A stretch of DNA of 64,000 nucleotides from the NCBI RefSeq assembly GCF_030341905.1, contig NZ_JATAAF010000011.1, positions 36,333 through 100,332 of the forward strand, in the 5' to 3' direction. The position numbers and the translations under genes were made by a program. This document shows positions 17,792 through 25,648 of this stretch, one piece after another. The notes below the pieces were generated by a model. That model saw only the letters and a list, made by a program, of their open reading frames with translations. It did not search any database and was not told where the DNA came from. Position 1 is the stretch's first letter. Every line of letters begins with the position of its first letter. Source of the DNA: Porticoccus sp. W117. GTDB lineage: Bacteria; Pseudomonadota; Gammaproteobacteria; Pseudomonadales; Porticoccaceae.

Positions 17792-18676
17792 CTAGTACCG
17801 CCGGGTAACGATGTAATCAGCTACCGCGCGCAGGCCATCGGCCCGCTGGTCAAACTCAGACAGAGCGTCCAGGCTGTCGCTGTATAGCTGTGCGGCTTTT
17901 TGTTTGGCGCCTTCCAGCCCCAGCAGCGACGTGTAGGTAGGTTTGTTGAGAGCCTGATCGGCGCCCTGGCGTTTCCCCAGCACAGCGGTGTTGCTTTCCA
18001 CATCGAGAATATCGTCCTGCACCTGAAAGGCCAGGCCCACAAGGCGACTGTATTTTGCCAAGGCGGTTAGCTGGCTGGCAGAGGCGCCAGCGCTGAGGGC
18101 GCCCAGCTGGATACTGGCATCGATTAAAGCACCGGTTTTCAGGTGGTGCATTTGTTCCAATTGCTGCAGGGAAAGGGTCTGGTCAACCGCCGCCAAGTCA
18201 ATAGCCTGACCTGCCACCATACCCTGGGCGCCTGCCGCCTGGGTCAATTTGGCGATCATTTGCAGGGCTTGCTGCGCCGGGGTGTGGTCGAGCTGGGTTA
18301 GCTGTTCAAAAGCCAGCGCCTGCAGAGCATCGCCGGCGAGAATGGCGTTGGCCTCGCCAAAGCGCACGTGGCAGGTAGGATTGCCCCGGCGCAGGTCGTC
18401 GTCGTCCATGGCGGGCAGGTCGTCGTGAATCAGCGAGTAGGCGTGGATCAATTCCAGAGCACAGGCCGCCCGGTCGGTGTCCGTATTTATATCGCCCACT
18501 GCCATTGCCGCGCCATAAGCGAGCATGGGGCGCACCCGCTTGCCGCCATTAAGTACGCTGTACTCCATGGCCTGGTGCAGTGAGTTGGCATCAGCATGGG
18601 CGCTCAGGCAATGGTTAAGGGCCGCGTTGACCCGCTCCAGAGTGATTGCCTGGAGTTGTTCCAGTGGTGAGGTCAT
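17792..18676 (-). CDS. ispA: Farnesyl diphosphate synthase (polyprenyl synthetase)
   Basis: 294 residues condensing DMAPP/GPP with IPP to form FPP. The two aspartate-rich motifs are DDLPAMDDDDLRRGNPTCH and FQVQDDILDVESN, with GGKRVRPML at residue 40. The ATG at 18676 overlaps the xseB stop (ATGA), which sets the start. The usual neighbour dxs is absent; the gene is instead followed by a convergent TonB receptor. Confidence 0.95.
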   Translation of the reverse strand: MTSPLEQLQAITLERVNAALNHCLSAHADANSLHQAMEYSVLNGGKRVRPMLAYGAAMAVGDINTDTDRAACALELIHAYSLIHDDLPAMDDDDLRRGNPTCHVRFGEANAILAGDALQALAFEQLTQLDHTPAQQALQMIAKLTQAAGAQGMVAGQAIDLAAVDQTLSLQQLEQMHHLKTGALIDASIQLGALSAGASASQLTALAKYSRLVGLAFQVQDDILDVESNTAVLGKRQGADQALNKPTYTSLLGLEGAKQKAAQLYSDSLDALSEFDQRADGLRAVADYIVTRRY

Positions 18677-18930
18677 TGGTTGTCGGGGTCGAAAGGTTGC
18701 TCGCTGAGTTCGCCGTTTTCCCCACGGGTGAGAATGGCCACTTTCTGTTCCGCTTCCGCCAGCGCCTGTTGGCATTGGCGGGTAATCTGGATGCCTTGCT
18801 CAAAAGCCTTGAGGGACTCCTCCAGGGACATTTCGCCCTTTTCCATGTCGCTGACCAGGGCTTCCAATTGACCTAGTTGTTTTTCAAAATCAATGGCTTT
18901 GCTGGAGCTGGATGATTTTTTGCCGGCCAC
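18673..18930 (-). CDS. xseB: Exodeoxyribonuclease VII small subunit
   Basis: 85 residues, the normal XseB length, with the family core FEKQLGQLEALVSDMEKGEMSLEESLKAFEQG and a second helix CQQALAEAEQKVAIL. It forms exonuclease VII with XseA (not in the window). The GTG at 18930 is chosen because the frame upstream lacks family similarity and AGAG precedes it. Coupled to ispA by a 4-bp overlap. Confidence 0.93.
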   Translation of the reverse strand: MAGKKSSSSSKAIDFEKQLGQLEALVSDMEKGEMSLEESLKAFEQGIQITRQCQQALAEAEQKVAILTRGENGELSEQPFDPDNQ

Positions 18931-19057
18931 GGTAACTCTCTGTTTTCTGAAAGCCTGCCACCCTAACGGAGCCATATCCATGGGTCAATCCATCGATGAT
19001 AAAAAGCGCCGTAGTGGTGGGGGTAGGAAATAGATTACAAAAAAATCAGAATTTTAC

Positions 19058-19216
19058 CGATAGTATCCCGTCGCCCACATTGGCACACTGGCTTGGCACT
19101 GAAGCACACCATCATGGATGTTCCCCTCCCACGGATGACACGGATGTTTTGTAAGGTGGCTCCACGGTTGGAGACTATACTGCTTTAAACCCCCAGGCTC
19201 GCGCTTGGGGGTTTTT
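19058..19216 (+). ncRNA. Candidate small RNA ending at a strong terminator
   Basis: About 130 bases of non-coding plus-strand sequence end in the perfect terminator AAACCCCCAGGCTCGCGCTTGGGGGTTTTT (19187-19216). No gene precedes it on this strand (xseB is divergent), so the terminator must serve a non-coding transcript. A weak promoter (TTACAA near 19034, GATAGT near 19059) would start it near 19070. I do not recognise it as 6S, 4.5S, tmRNA or RNase P RNA. Confidence 0.4.
19187..19216 (+). terminator. Rho-independent terminator
   Basis: AAACCCCCAGGC/GCTTGGGGGTTTTT with T-rich exit TTTTTCTTTTT on the plus strand. Confidence 0.9.
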
Positions 19217-19235
19217 CTTTTTCTGGTCTGTATGC

Positions 19236-19263
19236 TTGACAGTGTCTGCGGTGCAGGTATGCT
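19236..19263 (+). promoter_or_regulatory. Sigma70 promoter of a second candidate small RNA
   Basis: TTGACA (19236-19241), 16-bp spacer, TATGCT (19258-19263). It is close to consensus and directly after the previous terminator, with no protein start for 250 bp downstream. Confidence 0.6.
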
Positions 19264-19269
19264 GAGGGT

Positions 19270-19476
19270 AACTGTCACGCGGCGGCCTGCTGCCGCTTTG
19301 CAACAGGAGGTGCTACCTTCTTCAGCATCCCACAACAGCGTCGATGGCACCGGCCATTATCCGCTATCAGCCACCGGGCTCAACAGCCCGCTGCTTACAG
19401 TCTTCTTTGCGCTTTCACAAAACTATTTAACGTCTTTTTTAGAAAACCCCGCCTGGATTGTCCGGCGGGGTTTTTT
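19270..19476 (+). ncRNA. Candidate ~207-nt small RNA or long leader of the HNH gene
   Basis: A near-consensus promoter and a strong terminator (19443-19476) bracket about 207 nt without a convincing reading frame. The segment has several hairpins (GCGGC-CTGCT-GCCGC near 19282; GGGCTCAACAGCCC near 19377) and an AGGAGG near 19304 without a good start codon. It could be an independent sRNA or an attenuated leader of the HNH gene that begins 39 bp later. No Rfam family was recognised. Confidence 0.45.
19443..19476 (+). terminator. Rho-independent terminator before the HNH gene
   Basis: AAAACCCCGCC-TGGATTGTCC-GGCGGGGTTTTTT, perfect 11-bp stem plus T-run, ending 25 bp before the HNH ribosome site. 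Confidence 0.92.
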
Positions 19477-19514
19477 ATTTCCAGCACAATTGAAAATCCA
19501 GGAGGAGTGACGCT

Positions 19515-20075
19515 GTGCAACCGATGATCCTGCGCCTTAATCTGGCAGGCCAGCCCATTGAGTGGCTGGGTTGGCAAGACGCGGTCTGTATGTACTCGCG
19601 AGAGCTGGTGAAATGGACAATGGGGGATGTCGTGCAACGGGTGCACGGTGGTTATTCCCGTTTTACCGGCGAGCGTACTGTGGTGGAACTGCCCAGCATT
19701 ATGGCTTGTGGCGGCGAACGCATGGCCCAGCCGCGCAGGAGTTACCCGCTGAGTAACCGGGCATTGTTTGTGCGCGATGCCTACCTGTGTATGTATTGCG
19801 GCCGCGACTTTGAGGCCAGCGAGCTCACCCGTGATCACATCCGCCCCACCTCGCGCGGCGGTAAAGACTGCTGGAAAAACGTGGTGTCCGCCTGCCGGCG
19901 CTGTAACCAGCACAAAGCGGACTATCTGCTGGAAGAAATTGGTATGGAACTGATTGCCCTGCCGTACCGCCCCAACAACGCCGAATACCTGGCGCTGATT
20001 AACAGCCGACGGATACTGGGGGATCAGATGGAGTTTCTGCGCGGGCAGTTCTCCAAGAATGCGAGGTGGTTGTAA
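19515..20075 (+). CDS. HNH endonuclease family protein
   Basis: 186 residues. The zinc-binding and catalytic region is CMYCGRDFEASELTRDHIRPTSRGGKDCWKNVVSACRRCNQHK (two CxxC pairs; DH-I is the HNH His, N the second). The N-terminal half (RLNLAGQPIEWLGWQDAVCMYSRELVKW) is shared with a widespread single-copy gammaproteobacterial family of unknown role, not with IscB or restriction enzymes. The GTG at 19515 is set by GGAGGAG at 19501, seven bases upstream. DNA cleavage is inferred from the domain. Confidence 0.9.
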   Translation: MQPMILRLNLAGQPIEWLGWQDAVCMYSRELVKWTMGDVVQRVHGGYSRFTGERTVVELPSIMACGGERMAQPRRSYPLSNRALFVRDAYLCMYCGRDFEASELTRDHIRPTSRGGKDCWKNVVSACRRCNQHKADYLLEEIGMELIALPYRPNNAEYLALINSRRILGDQMEFLRGQFSKNARWL

Positions 20076-20141
20076 AAAGCTGCGGGCGGCGAGCAGATCA
20101 AGCGTGATTGCTATCCTGAGCGGCGCTCATTTGAAGGAACC

Positions 20142-20227
20142 GTCATCCTGAGTCGCGCAGCGACGTGAGGATCTCACAACTATCAGAGCCTGAGATCCTC
20201 ACGTCGGCTACGCTTCCTCAGGATGAC
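20142..20227. repeat. REP-like element (GTCATCCTGAG family)
   Basis: GTCATCCTGAG...CTCAGGATGAC with inner inverted copies GTGAGGATCTCA / TGAGATCCTCAC. Its right end supplies the last codons and the stop of the minus-strand monooxygenase gene. Confidence 0.88.
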
Positions 20228-20565
20228 GAGTGGCTGGATTTGCTCGCAGCCCGCGGCTCGTGGCCCGATGCGAATTCATAACACCGCTCCACCTTAACAA
20301 CTTCCACTTTATACCGCTCATACCACCGCTCTCGCCCAAGCTGCTGCGCTTCCATGTGCTCACTATTGGCCTTCCAGTTTTTAATGGCGTCCAGTGATTG
20401 CCAGTAGGATATAGTGATTTCTGTTTCGCCTTCGCAGGCGCTTTCCATACCGATATAGCCCGGTTGCTGTTCTGCCAGTTGGCGCATGCGCTCTGCAGTG
20501 CGACTGTACTGGTCGCCTTTGCCGGCGGCGGTGGGTGTGGCGGTAAAAATAACGGCGTAGGTCAT
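20218..20565 (-). CDS. Antibiotic biosynthesis monooxygenase (ABM) domain protein
   Basis: 115 residues with a ferredoxin-like ABM fold: MTYAVIFTATPTAAGKGDQY, MRQLAEQQPGYIGMESA, ISYWQSLDAIKNWKANSEH and YERYKVEVVKVERCY. Such proteins are cofactor-free oxygenases or heme/quinone-handling proteins; no substrate can be named. The gene is framed by repeats: its ATG uses the last base of the 270-bp element to its right, and its final SSS and stop come from a REP element on its left. The native ribosome site appears to be lost. Confidence 0.8.
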   Translation of the reverse strand: MTYAVIFTATPTAAGKGDQYSRTAERMRQLAEQQPGYIGMESACEGETEITISYWQSLDAIKNWKANSEHMEAQQLGRERWYERYKVEVVKVERCYEFASGHEPRAASKSSHSSS

Positions 20566-20834
20566 AGGGGGCGTTCTCAATTAGAGAGCTGTTGCTGCTG
20601 GAGCCCATTTTTTCTCTCAGCAAGGCACCGTGAGTGCCTTGTAGTTACTCTACATAAGCGAACGGTAACACCGCTGAGGGGAAAAATGGGCCCAGCCCTT
20701 CGGGTTGCGCCTGAAATGGCGCCATACTGTGTTATTCGTCGCTCATTTGGAATGACCAAACCACTCTCCTCATGCCTTGCCTGGCACCATTTCAGGCACA
20801 ACAGCAATAACTCTCTAATTGAGAACGCCCCCTA
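20565..20834. mobile_element. TAGGG...CCCTA structured element, copy A (MITE-like)
   Basis: A 270-bp non-coding palindromic element. Terminal inverted repeats are perfect over 24 bp (TAGGGGGCGTTCTCAATTAG...). Inside are nested stems: CCCATTTTTTCTCTCAG with CTGAGGGGAAAAATGGG, AAGGCAC-CGTGA-GTGCCTT, and TGAAATGGCGCCA with TGGCACCATTTCA, plus an AGCCC-TTCG-GGGTT tetraloop hairpin and a 26-nt block at 20736-20761 identical in all three copies. The ends are TA, as in a TA target duplication. No transposase is encoded. Other copies are at 49366 and 50304. Confidence 0.85.
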
Positions 20835-22181
20835 GGCCCTCAGGCTATTGATAAAGGTGACGGCGATCAGCAGCGGGCAGACGTAGCGCACGTAGCCTGG
20901 CCAGATTTTCCAGAACAGGGTTTGCTCGGCCTGTTCCATACCCTGTTTAATTTCTTCCAGCACCTTATTGCGGTGCATCACCCAGCCGGCAAACAGGCAC
21001 AGCACAATGCCCAGCAGCGGCTGGCTGTATTTGGTGGTCAGATCCACCACAAAACCAAAGGCCGCATCGCCGCCGAGAACGATAAGCGTACTGATGGCAA
21101 AAATGGCGCCGCCAATCAGCCAGGCGGCTTTCGGGCGTGGTTGGTTGTGGTTTTCCACCGTGTAGGCCACCGGTACTTCCAGCATGGAGATGGATGAGGT
21201 GAGGGCGGCGATGGTCATCAAGGCAAAAAATGCGAAACCAATAAACTGGCCGGTTCCCCCCATGGTGTCAAACAGGGCGGGAAGGGTCTGGAAAATCAGC
21301 CCTGGCCCGGCAACCAGGTCGCCGTTGCTGAAAATTTCCACACCGTTATTTTGCGCCACAAACATGGCGGGGATTATCAGCAGGCCGGCCATAAAGGCGA
21401 TGCCGGTATCCACCACAGTAACAATGGCTCCTAGCTGGGGCAGGTTTTCCTGTTTGCTGATGTAGGAACCGTAGATCAGCATGGTGCCCACACCCAGGGA
21501 GAGGGAAAAGAACGCCTGACCCATGGCTTCTACCATGATGGTGGGGTTGGTGATCTGGGAAAAGTCCGGGTTGAGGTACAGCGCCAGGCCATCTGCAGCA
21601 CCGTCTTGCAGCAGCACGTAAACAATCAGTGCCCCCAATAACAACAACAGGGATGGCATCAATCGACTGGACCACTTTTCAATGCCTTTTTCCACGCCGC
21701 GGCTGATCACCCAGATAGTAGCCAGAGCAAACAGCAGGGTAAAAAACAGGCTGCGGCTGGCGCTGCTTTCCACCAGCCAGCGGGCGGCGCCATCGCAGCC
21801 CAGGGCGGTGGCCACCGGCTCCGCCAGGTGAGCGATCATCCAGCCAGCGACGATGCTGTAAAAACTCAGGATCAGGCTGGCTATCAGCACTGCGTACAGC
21901 CCAGTAAATTTTCCGACGGTACGTGCACGATTGCTGCCAGCTATCTCACTGAGTGCGCCCACCATATTGGAGCGGGTGTGGCGGCCAATGACCAGTTCTG
22001 CCATCAGTGCCGGATAGGCGAGTACAAAAGCCAGCACGAAGTACAGCAGCACAAAGGCGCCACCACCGTTTTCCGCAGTATTGGTAGGGAAACCCCACAC
22101 ATTGCCGAGCCCCACTGCCGATCCGGCAGCGGCCATAATGAATCCAAAACGCGAAGAAAACTGGCCTCTTGCTGCTGCCAT
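20832..22181 (-). CDS. Sodium-dependent transporter, NSS (SNF) family
   Basis: 449 residues with about 11-12 membrane helices, the size of bacterial LeuT/MhsT-like symporters. The Na+ and substrate site of helix 1 is GSAVGLGNVWGFPTNTAENGGGAF, and helix 6 contains AFFSLSLGVGTMLIYGSY. It takes up an amino acid with Na+. Its TAG stop (20832-20834) is formed by the terminal CTA of the adjacent 270-bp element. Upstream is a divergent promoter region shared with the acetolactate synthase gene. Confidence 0.93.
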   Translation of the reverse strand: MAAARGQFSSRFGFIMAAAGSAVGLGNVWGFPTNTAENGGGAFVLLYFVLAFVLAYPALMAELVIGRHTRSNMVGALSEIAGSNRARTVGKFTGLYAVLIASLILSFYSIVAGWMIAHLAEPVATALGCDGAARWLVESSASRSLFFTLLFALATIWVISRGVEKGIEKWSSRLMPSLLLLLGALIVYVLLQDGAADGLALYLNPDFSQITNPTIMVEAMGQAFFSLSLGVGTMLIYGSYISKQENLPQLGAIVTVVDTGIAFMAGLLIIPAMFVAQNNGVEIFSNGDLVAGPGLIFQTLPALFDTMGGTGQFIGFAFFALMTIAALTSSISMLEVPVAYTVENHNQPRPKAAWLIGGAIFAISTLIVLGGDAAFGFVVDLTTKYSQPLLGIVLCLFAGWVMHRNKVLEEIKQGMEQAEQTLFWKIWPGYVRYVCPLLIAVTFINSLRA

Positions 22182-22235
22182 GGTCTACCCTCAAGATAAT
22201 AGTTTTGCCGTATCATACCTATTCCGGGTAGGGGC

Positions 22236-22281
22236 CAACAGTTGAAAATAACTTTTAACAATGTTTACTGGTCAACTGTTG
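22236..22281. promoter_or_regulatory. Inverted repeat in a divergent promoter region
   Basis: CAACAGTTGA (22236-22245) and TCAACTGTTG (22272-22281) are perfect complements separated by 26 bp, between the divergent transporter and acetolactate synthase genes. The spacing suits a dimeric or looping regulator. Function is inferred. Confidence 0.4.
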
Positions 22282-22343
22282 TGCAGGTTCTATGGCCATC
22301 CAAACGTCTTTCACATAACCACAGATAATTAAGAGAGCAACCC

Positions 22344-23996
22344 ATGAAAGCATCCGACTTGTTTGTTAAATGCCTGGAAGAAGAAGGCATCGAGTACATT
22401 TTTGGTGTTCCCGGTGAGGAAAACGCCGACTTTATGATGTCTCTGGAACAGAGCGATCAAATTCGTTTTATTCTCACTCGCCACGAACAGGGTGCGGCTT
22501 TTATGGCGGAAATTTACGGGCGCCTGACTGGCGACCCCGCAGGCTGCCTGGGTACTTTGGGGCCGGGTGCCACTAACCTCATTACCGGTGTTGCCGACTC
22601 CAATATGGACCGTGCACCCATGCTGGTGCTCACTGGCCAGGGTGCTTCCACCCGCTTGCACAAAGAGTCCCACCAGGTGATGGATGTGGTGGGTATGTTC
22701 GAGCCAGTCACCAAATGGGCCACCCAGGTAATCCATGCCGACAGCATTCCGGAGATTACCCGCAAGGCGGTGCGCTTGGCGCGCACTGAAAAACCCGGCG
22801 CTGTGCACGTAGAGCTGCCGGAAGATATCGCCAAATGGGAAACCGACAAGAAGCCTCTGGCGGTGAAAAAATTCCGCCGCTCGGTGCCGGACGACAAAGC
22901 CATCGACCGCGCGTTTGAAAAGATCAAAAGTGCCAAGCGGCCACTGATTGTTGCCGGCAACGGCTGTATTCGCCGCCGTGCCAGCAAACAGCTGCGTATG
23001 CTCTGCGAAAAAACCGGTATCGGCGTGGTCAGCACGTTTATGGCCAAAGGCTGTGTGGACATGGATGCGGATTACTGCCTGTACACCATCGGCCTTGGCG
23101 CCAAGGATATTGTCTCCTGTGCGGTAGATGCTGCCGACCTGGTGATTACCATCGGCTACGATATGGTGGAATACCACCCGAGCCTGTGGAACCCGGACGG
23201 CGACAAGGAAATTGTGCACATCGACTTCCTGCCCGCCGAGATCGATGAGAGCTATCACCCGGAAGTAGAAGTAGTGGGCGATCTGGCCCACGCCCTGTGG
23301 ATGCTCAATGAGCGAGTGGATGCCGCTGGTGCCCTGGAATTTGATCTTGACCAGCAAAAAGCCGTGCGTCGCGACATGTGGGCTGAATTTACCGCCCACA
23401 AAGACGACGACACCGAGAATTCAATTCGCCCTCAGAAGGTTCTCTGGGATTGCCGTCAAGTGATGGGGCCAGACGATATTCTGCTGTCCGACGTGGGCGC
23501 CCACAAAATGTGGATCGCTCGCCATTACCAGTGTCACGAACCCAATACCTGCCTGATTCCCAACGGCTTCTGCTCCATGGGCTTTGCTCTGCCGGGCGCC
23601 ATCGCCGCTGCCCTGGTACACCCGGACAAGCGCATCCTCGCCATTTCCGGCGATGCCGGTTTTATGATGAATGTGCAGGAGATGGAAACCGCCCGCCGCC
23701 TCAACTGCAACCTGGTGGCCATGGTGTGGGAAGACAACGCCTACGGCCTGATTGCCTGGAAGCAGGAAAACGAATTCGGCAAACACACCGAACTGGATTT
23801 CGGCAACCCCGACTGGATTCAACTGGCCAATGCGTTTGGCTGGCACGGCCACTTTGTTGCCAACAGCCGCGACCTGGCCAGCTCCCTGGAAGCGGCCTTT
23901 AACGAACAGGGGCCAAGCCTGGTGGTGGTGCCTATCGATTATCGCGAGAACGGCATTTTGACCGAGCGGTTGGGTAAGGTGACTTGCTCGATTTGA
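22344..23996 (+). CDS. Acetolactate synthase-type ThDP enzyme (AlsS-like)
   Basis: 550 residues of the ThDP-dependent acetohydroxyacid synthase family. The catalytic Glu48 is in RHEQGAAFMAEIYGR, the central domain has VSTFMAKGC, and the ThDP/Mg motif is GDAGFMMNVQEMETARR with downstream N and D of MVWEDNAYG. It is short, with no regulatory-subunit gene beside it, which resembles the catabolic AlsS/AlsS-like group rather than IlvB. An aldehyde dehydrogenase follows. A different 2-keto acid substrate is possible. Confidence 0.85.
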   Translation: MKASDLFVKCLEEEGIEYIFGVPGEENADFMMSLEQSDQIRFILTRHEQGAAFMAEIYGRLTGDPAGCLGTLGPGATNLITGVADSNMDRAPMLVLTGQGASTRLHKESHQVMDVVGMFEPVTKWATQVIHADSIPEITRKAVRLARTEKPGAVHVELPEDIAKWETDKKPLAVKKFRRSVPDDKAIDRAFEKIKSAKRPLIVAGNGCIRRRASKQLRMLCEKTGIGVVSTFMAKGCVDMDADYCLYTIGLGAKDIVSCAVDAADLVITIGYDMVEYHPSLWNPDGDKEIVHIDFLPAEIDESYHPEVEVVGDLAHALWMLNERVDAAGALEFDLDQQKAVRRDMWAEFTAHKDDDTENSIRPQKVLWDCRQVMGPDDILLSDVGAHKMWIARHYQCHEPNTCLIPNGFCSMGFALPGAIAAALVHPDKRILAISGDAGFMMNVQEMETARRLNCNLVAMVWEDNAYGLIAWKQENEFGKHTELDFGNPDWIQLANAFGWHGHFVANSRDLASSLEAAFNEQGPSLVVVPIDYRENGILTERLGKVTCSI

Positions 23997-24025
23997 TCGA
24001 ACAGGTCACTCCTGACTTTCCCTAT

Positions 24026-24113
24026 GTCATCCTGAGGGAGCGTAGCGACCGTGAGGATCTCAGAGCCTTCAAGTGGTGAGATCCTCACGTCGGCTTCGCC
24101 TCCTCAGGATGAC
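24026..24113. repeat. REP-like element (GTCATCCTGAG family)
   Basis: GTCATCCTGAGGGAGCG...TCCTCAGGATGAC with inner GTGAGGATCTCA/TGAGATCCTCAC. It lies between the acetolactate synthase and aldehyde dehydrogenase genes. Confidence 0.88.
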
Positions 24114-24135
24114 AATATTGAAGTAGATATTCCCT

Positions 24136-25563
24136 ATGACTGACCACTTCCCCCCAATGATCCACGGCGCCACCGACAAGGGAGAGTCGTTGTCCGTTTC
24201 CTCCCCCTACAGCGGCGAGCACATTGCCACGGTGGCCCTGGCCGATGAACAGCAAGTGGAGCTGGCCCTGAATACTGCCTACGCCCTGTTTCGAGACCGC
24301 GACCAGTGGTTGCCGTTACAGCGGCGGGTGGAAATATTGGAAGCCACGGCGGTACTGATGGCCGAGCAGTTTGATGAACTGGCCAACGGCGCTGCCGAAG
24401 AAGGAGGCAAGCCGCTGCTGGATTCACGGGTGGAAGTGCAGCGGGCCATCGATGGGGTCAAACTCTGTGTGGAACACATTGCCCAGCATGCCGGTGGCGT
24501 GGTGCCGATGCCACTGGCAGATCGCATGGCCTTTACCCAGAAAGAACCCATTGGCGTGGTGGTGGCGGTCAGCGCCTTCAACCACCCCCTTAACCTGATT
24601 GTCCACCAGGTGGGCCCGGCCATTGCGGCGGGATGCCCGGTGATTGTTAAACCGGCTCAGGATACGCCACTGTCCTGTTTGCGTTTTGTGGAATTACTGC
24701 ACCGGTCGGGTTTGCCGGAGCAGTGGTGCCAGGTGGCGATACCCAATTCCCTGGAATTGGCCACCGCTCTGGTAAGCGACAGGCGAGTGGGTTTCTTTTC
24801 GTTTATTGGCAGCGCCAGAGTGGGCTGGATGTTGCGCGGCAAACTGGCTCCCGGTACCCGGTGCGCTCTTGAGCACGGCGGCGCGGCGCCGGTTATCGTC
24901 GACGCCAGTGCCGACTTGGGCAAGTTGATTCCGGCGCTGTTAAAAGGGGGCTTTTACCACGCTGGCCAGGTGTGTGTGTCGGTGCAGCGGGTGTATGTGC
25001 CCAACGCGCTGTTGCAGAAAGTCGCTGAACAATTGGCTAAAGGCGCCTCCAAACTGGCGGTGGGCGACCCGCTGGCGGATGCCACCGAAGTGGGGCCGTT
25101 GATTCGCGCTGCCGAAGTAGAACGGGTTCACCAATGGGTTCAGGAAGCCGAGCAGCAGGGTGCGAAATTGAAAGTGGGCGGCCGTATATTGGGCAATAAT
25201 TGCTACGCCCCCACTGTGCTGGTCAACCCGCCGGACGATGCCCAGGTGAGCACCCAGGAAGTGTTTGGCCCGGTGGTGTGCCTGTACGGCTACGACAAAC
25301 TGGACGACGCCATTCGCCGCGCTAATAGCCTGGATGTGGCCTTCCAGGCGGCGGTATTCAGTCAGGATATCGACCGCGCCATGACTATCTGCCACTGGCT
25401 GGATGCCTCAGCGGTGATGATTAACGAACACACCGCCTTTCGTCACGATGGGATGCCGTTCGCGGGGCTGCGCCACTCTGGGCTTGGCGTGGGTGGCATA
25501 GGTCACACTATTGATGAAATGCAGATCGATAAAATGACAGTGATGCGCGTCACATCACACTGA
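24136..25563 (+). CDS. NAD(P)-dependent aldehyde dehydrogenase
   Basis: 475 residues of the ALDH superfamily. The oxyanion Asn is in VVAVSAFNHPLNL, the catalytic base is Glu246 (LEHGGAAPVI) and the nucleophile is Cys280 (AGQVCVSVQRVYV). C-terminal motifs are QEVFGPVVCLYGY and MPFAGLRHSGLGVGG. The short linker and sequence resemble lactaldehyde/glyceraldehyde-3-phosphate non-phosphorylating or phosphonoacetaldehyde-type enzymes. It is 140 bp downstream of the ThDP enzyme with only a REP between, so both may be co-transcribed and act on linked carbonyl compounds. Confidence 0.9.
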   Translation: MTDHFPPMIHGATDKGESLSVSSPYSGEHIATVALADEQQVELALNTAYALFRDRDQWLPLQRRVEILEATAVLMAEQFDELANGAAEEGGKPLLDSRVEVQRAIDGVKLCVEHIAQHAGGVVPMPLADRMAFTQKEPIGVVVAVSAFNHPLNLIVHQVGPAIAAGCPVIVKPAQDTPLSCLRFVELLHRSGLPEQWCQVAIPNSLELATALVSDRRVGFFSFIGSARVGWMLRGKLAPGTRCALEHGGAAPVIVDASADLGKLIPALLKGGFYHAGQVCVSVQRVYVPNALLQKVAEQLAKGASKLAVGDPLADATEVGPLIRAAEVERVHQWVQEAEQQGAKLKVGGRILGNNCYAPTVLVNPPDDAQVSTQEVFGPVVCLYGYDKLDDAIRRANSLDVAFQAAVFSQDIDRAMTICHWLDASAVMINEHTAFRHDGMPFAGLRHSGLGVGGIGHTIDEMQIDKMTVMRVTSH

Positions 25564-25648
25564 TTTTTCCAGCGCTGCTTCGTAGTCCGTTGCTTTATGG
25601 CTGTGCTAATCTAGCGAAATAATAATTAACAACAACGGATTGCCTGCC

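Noticed and set aside
19270..20075. HEARO/omega RNA with an IscB-like nuclease
   Set aside because: The HNH protein is 186 residues without a RuvC domain and belongs to a different single-domain family, and the upstream RNA lacks features I can match to that class.
20398..20835. A 145-codon open frame running through the structured element A, and similar short frames in B and C
   Set aside because: The frames follow the palindrome and are not kept in the same phase between copies; the elements are constrained by structure, not by protein.
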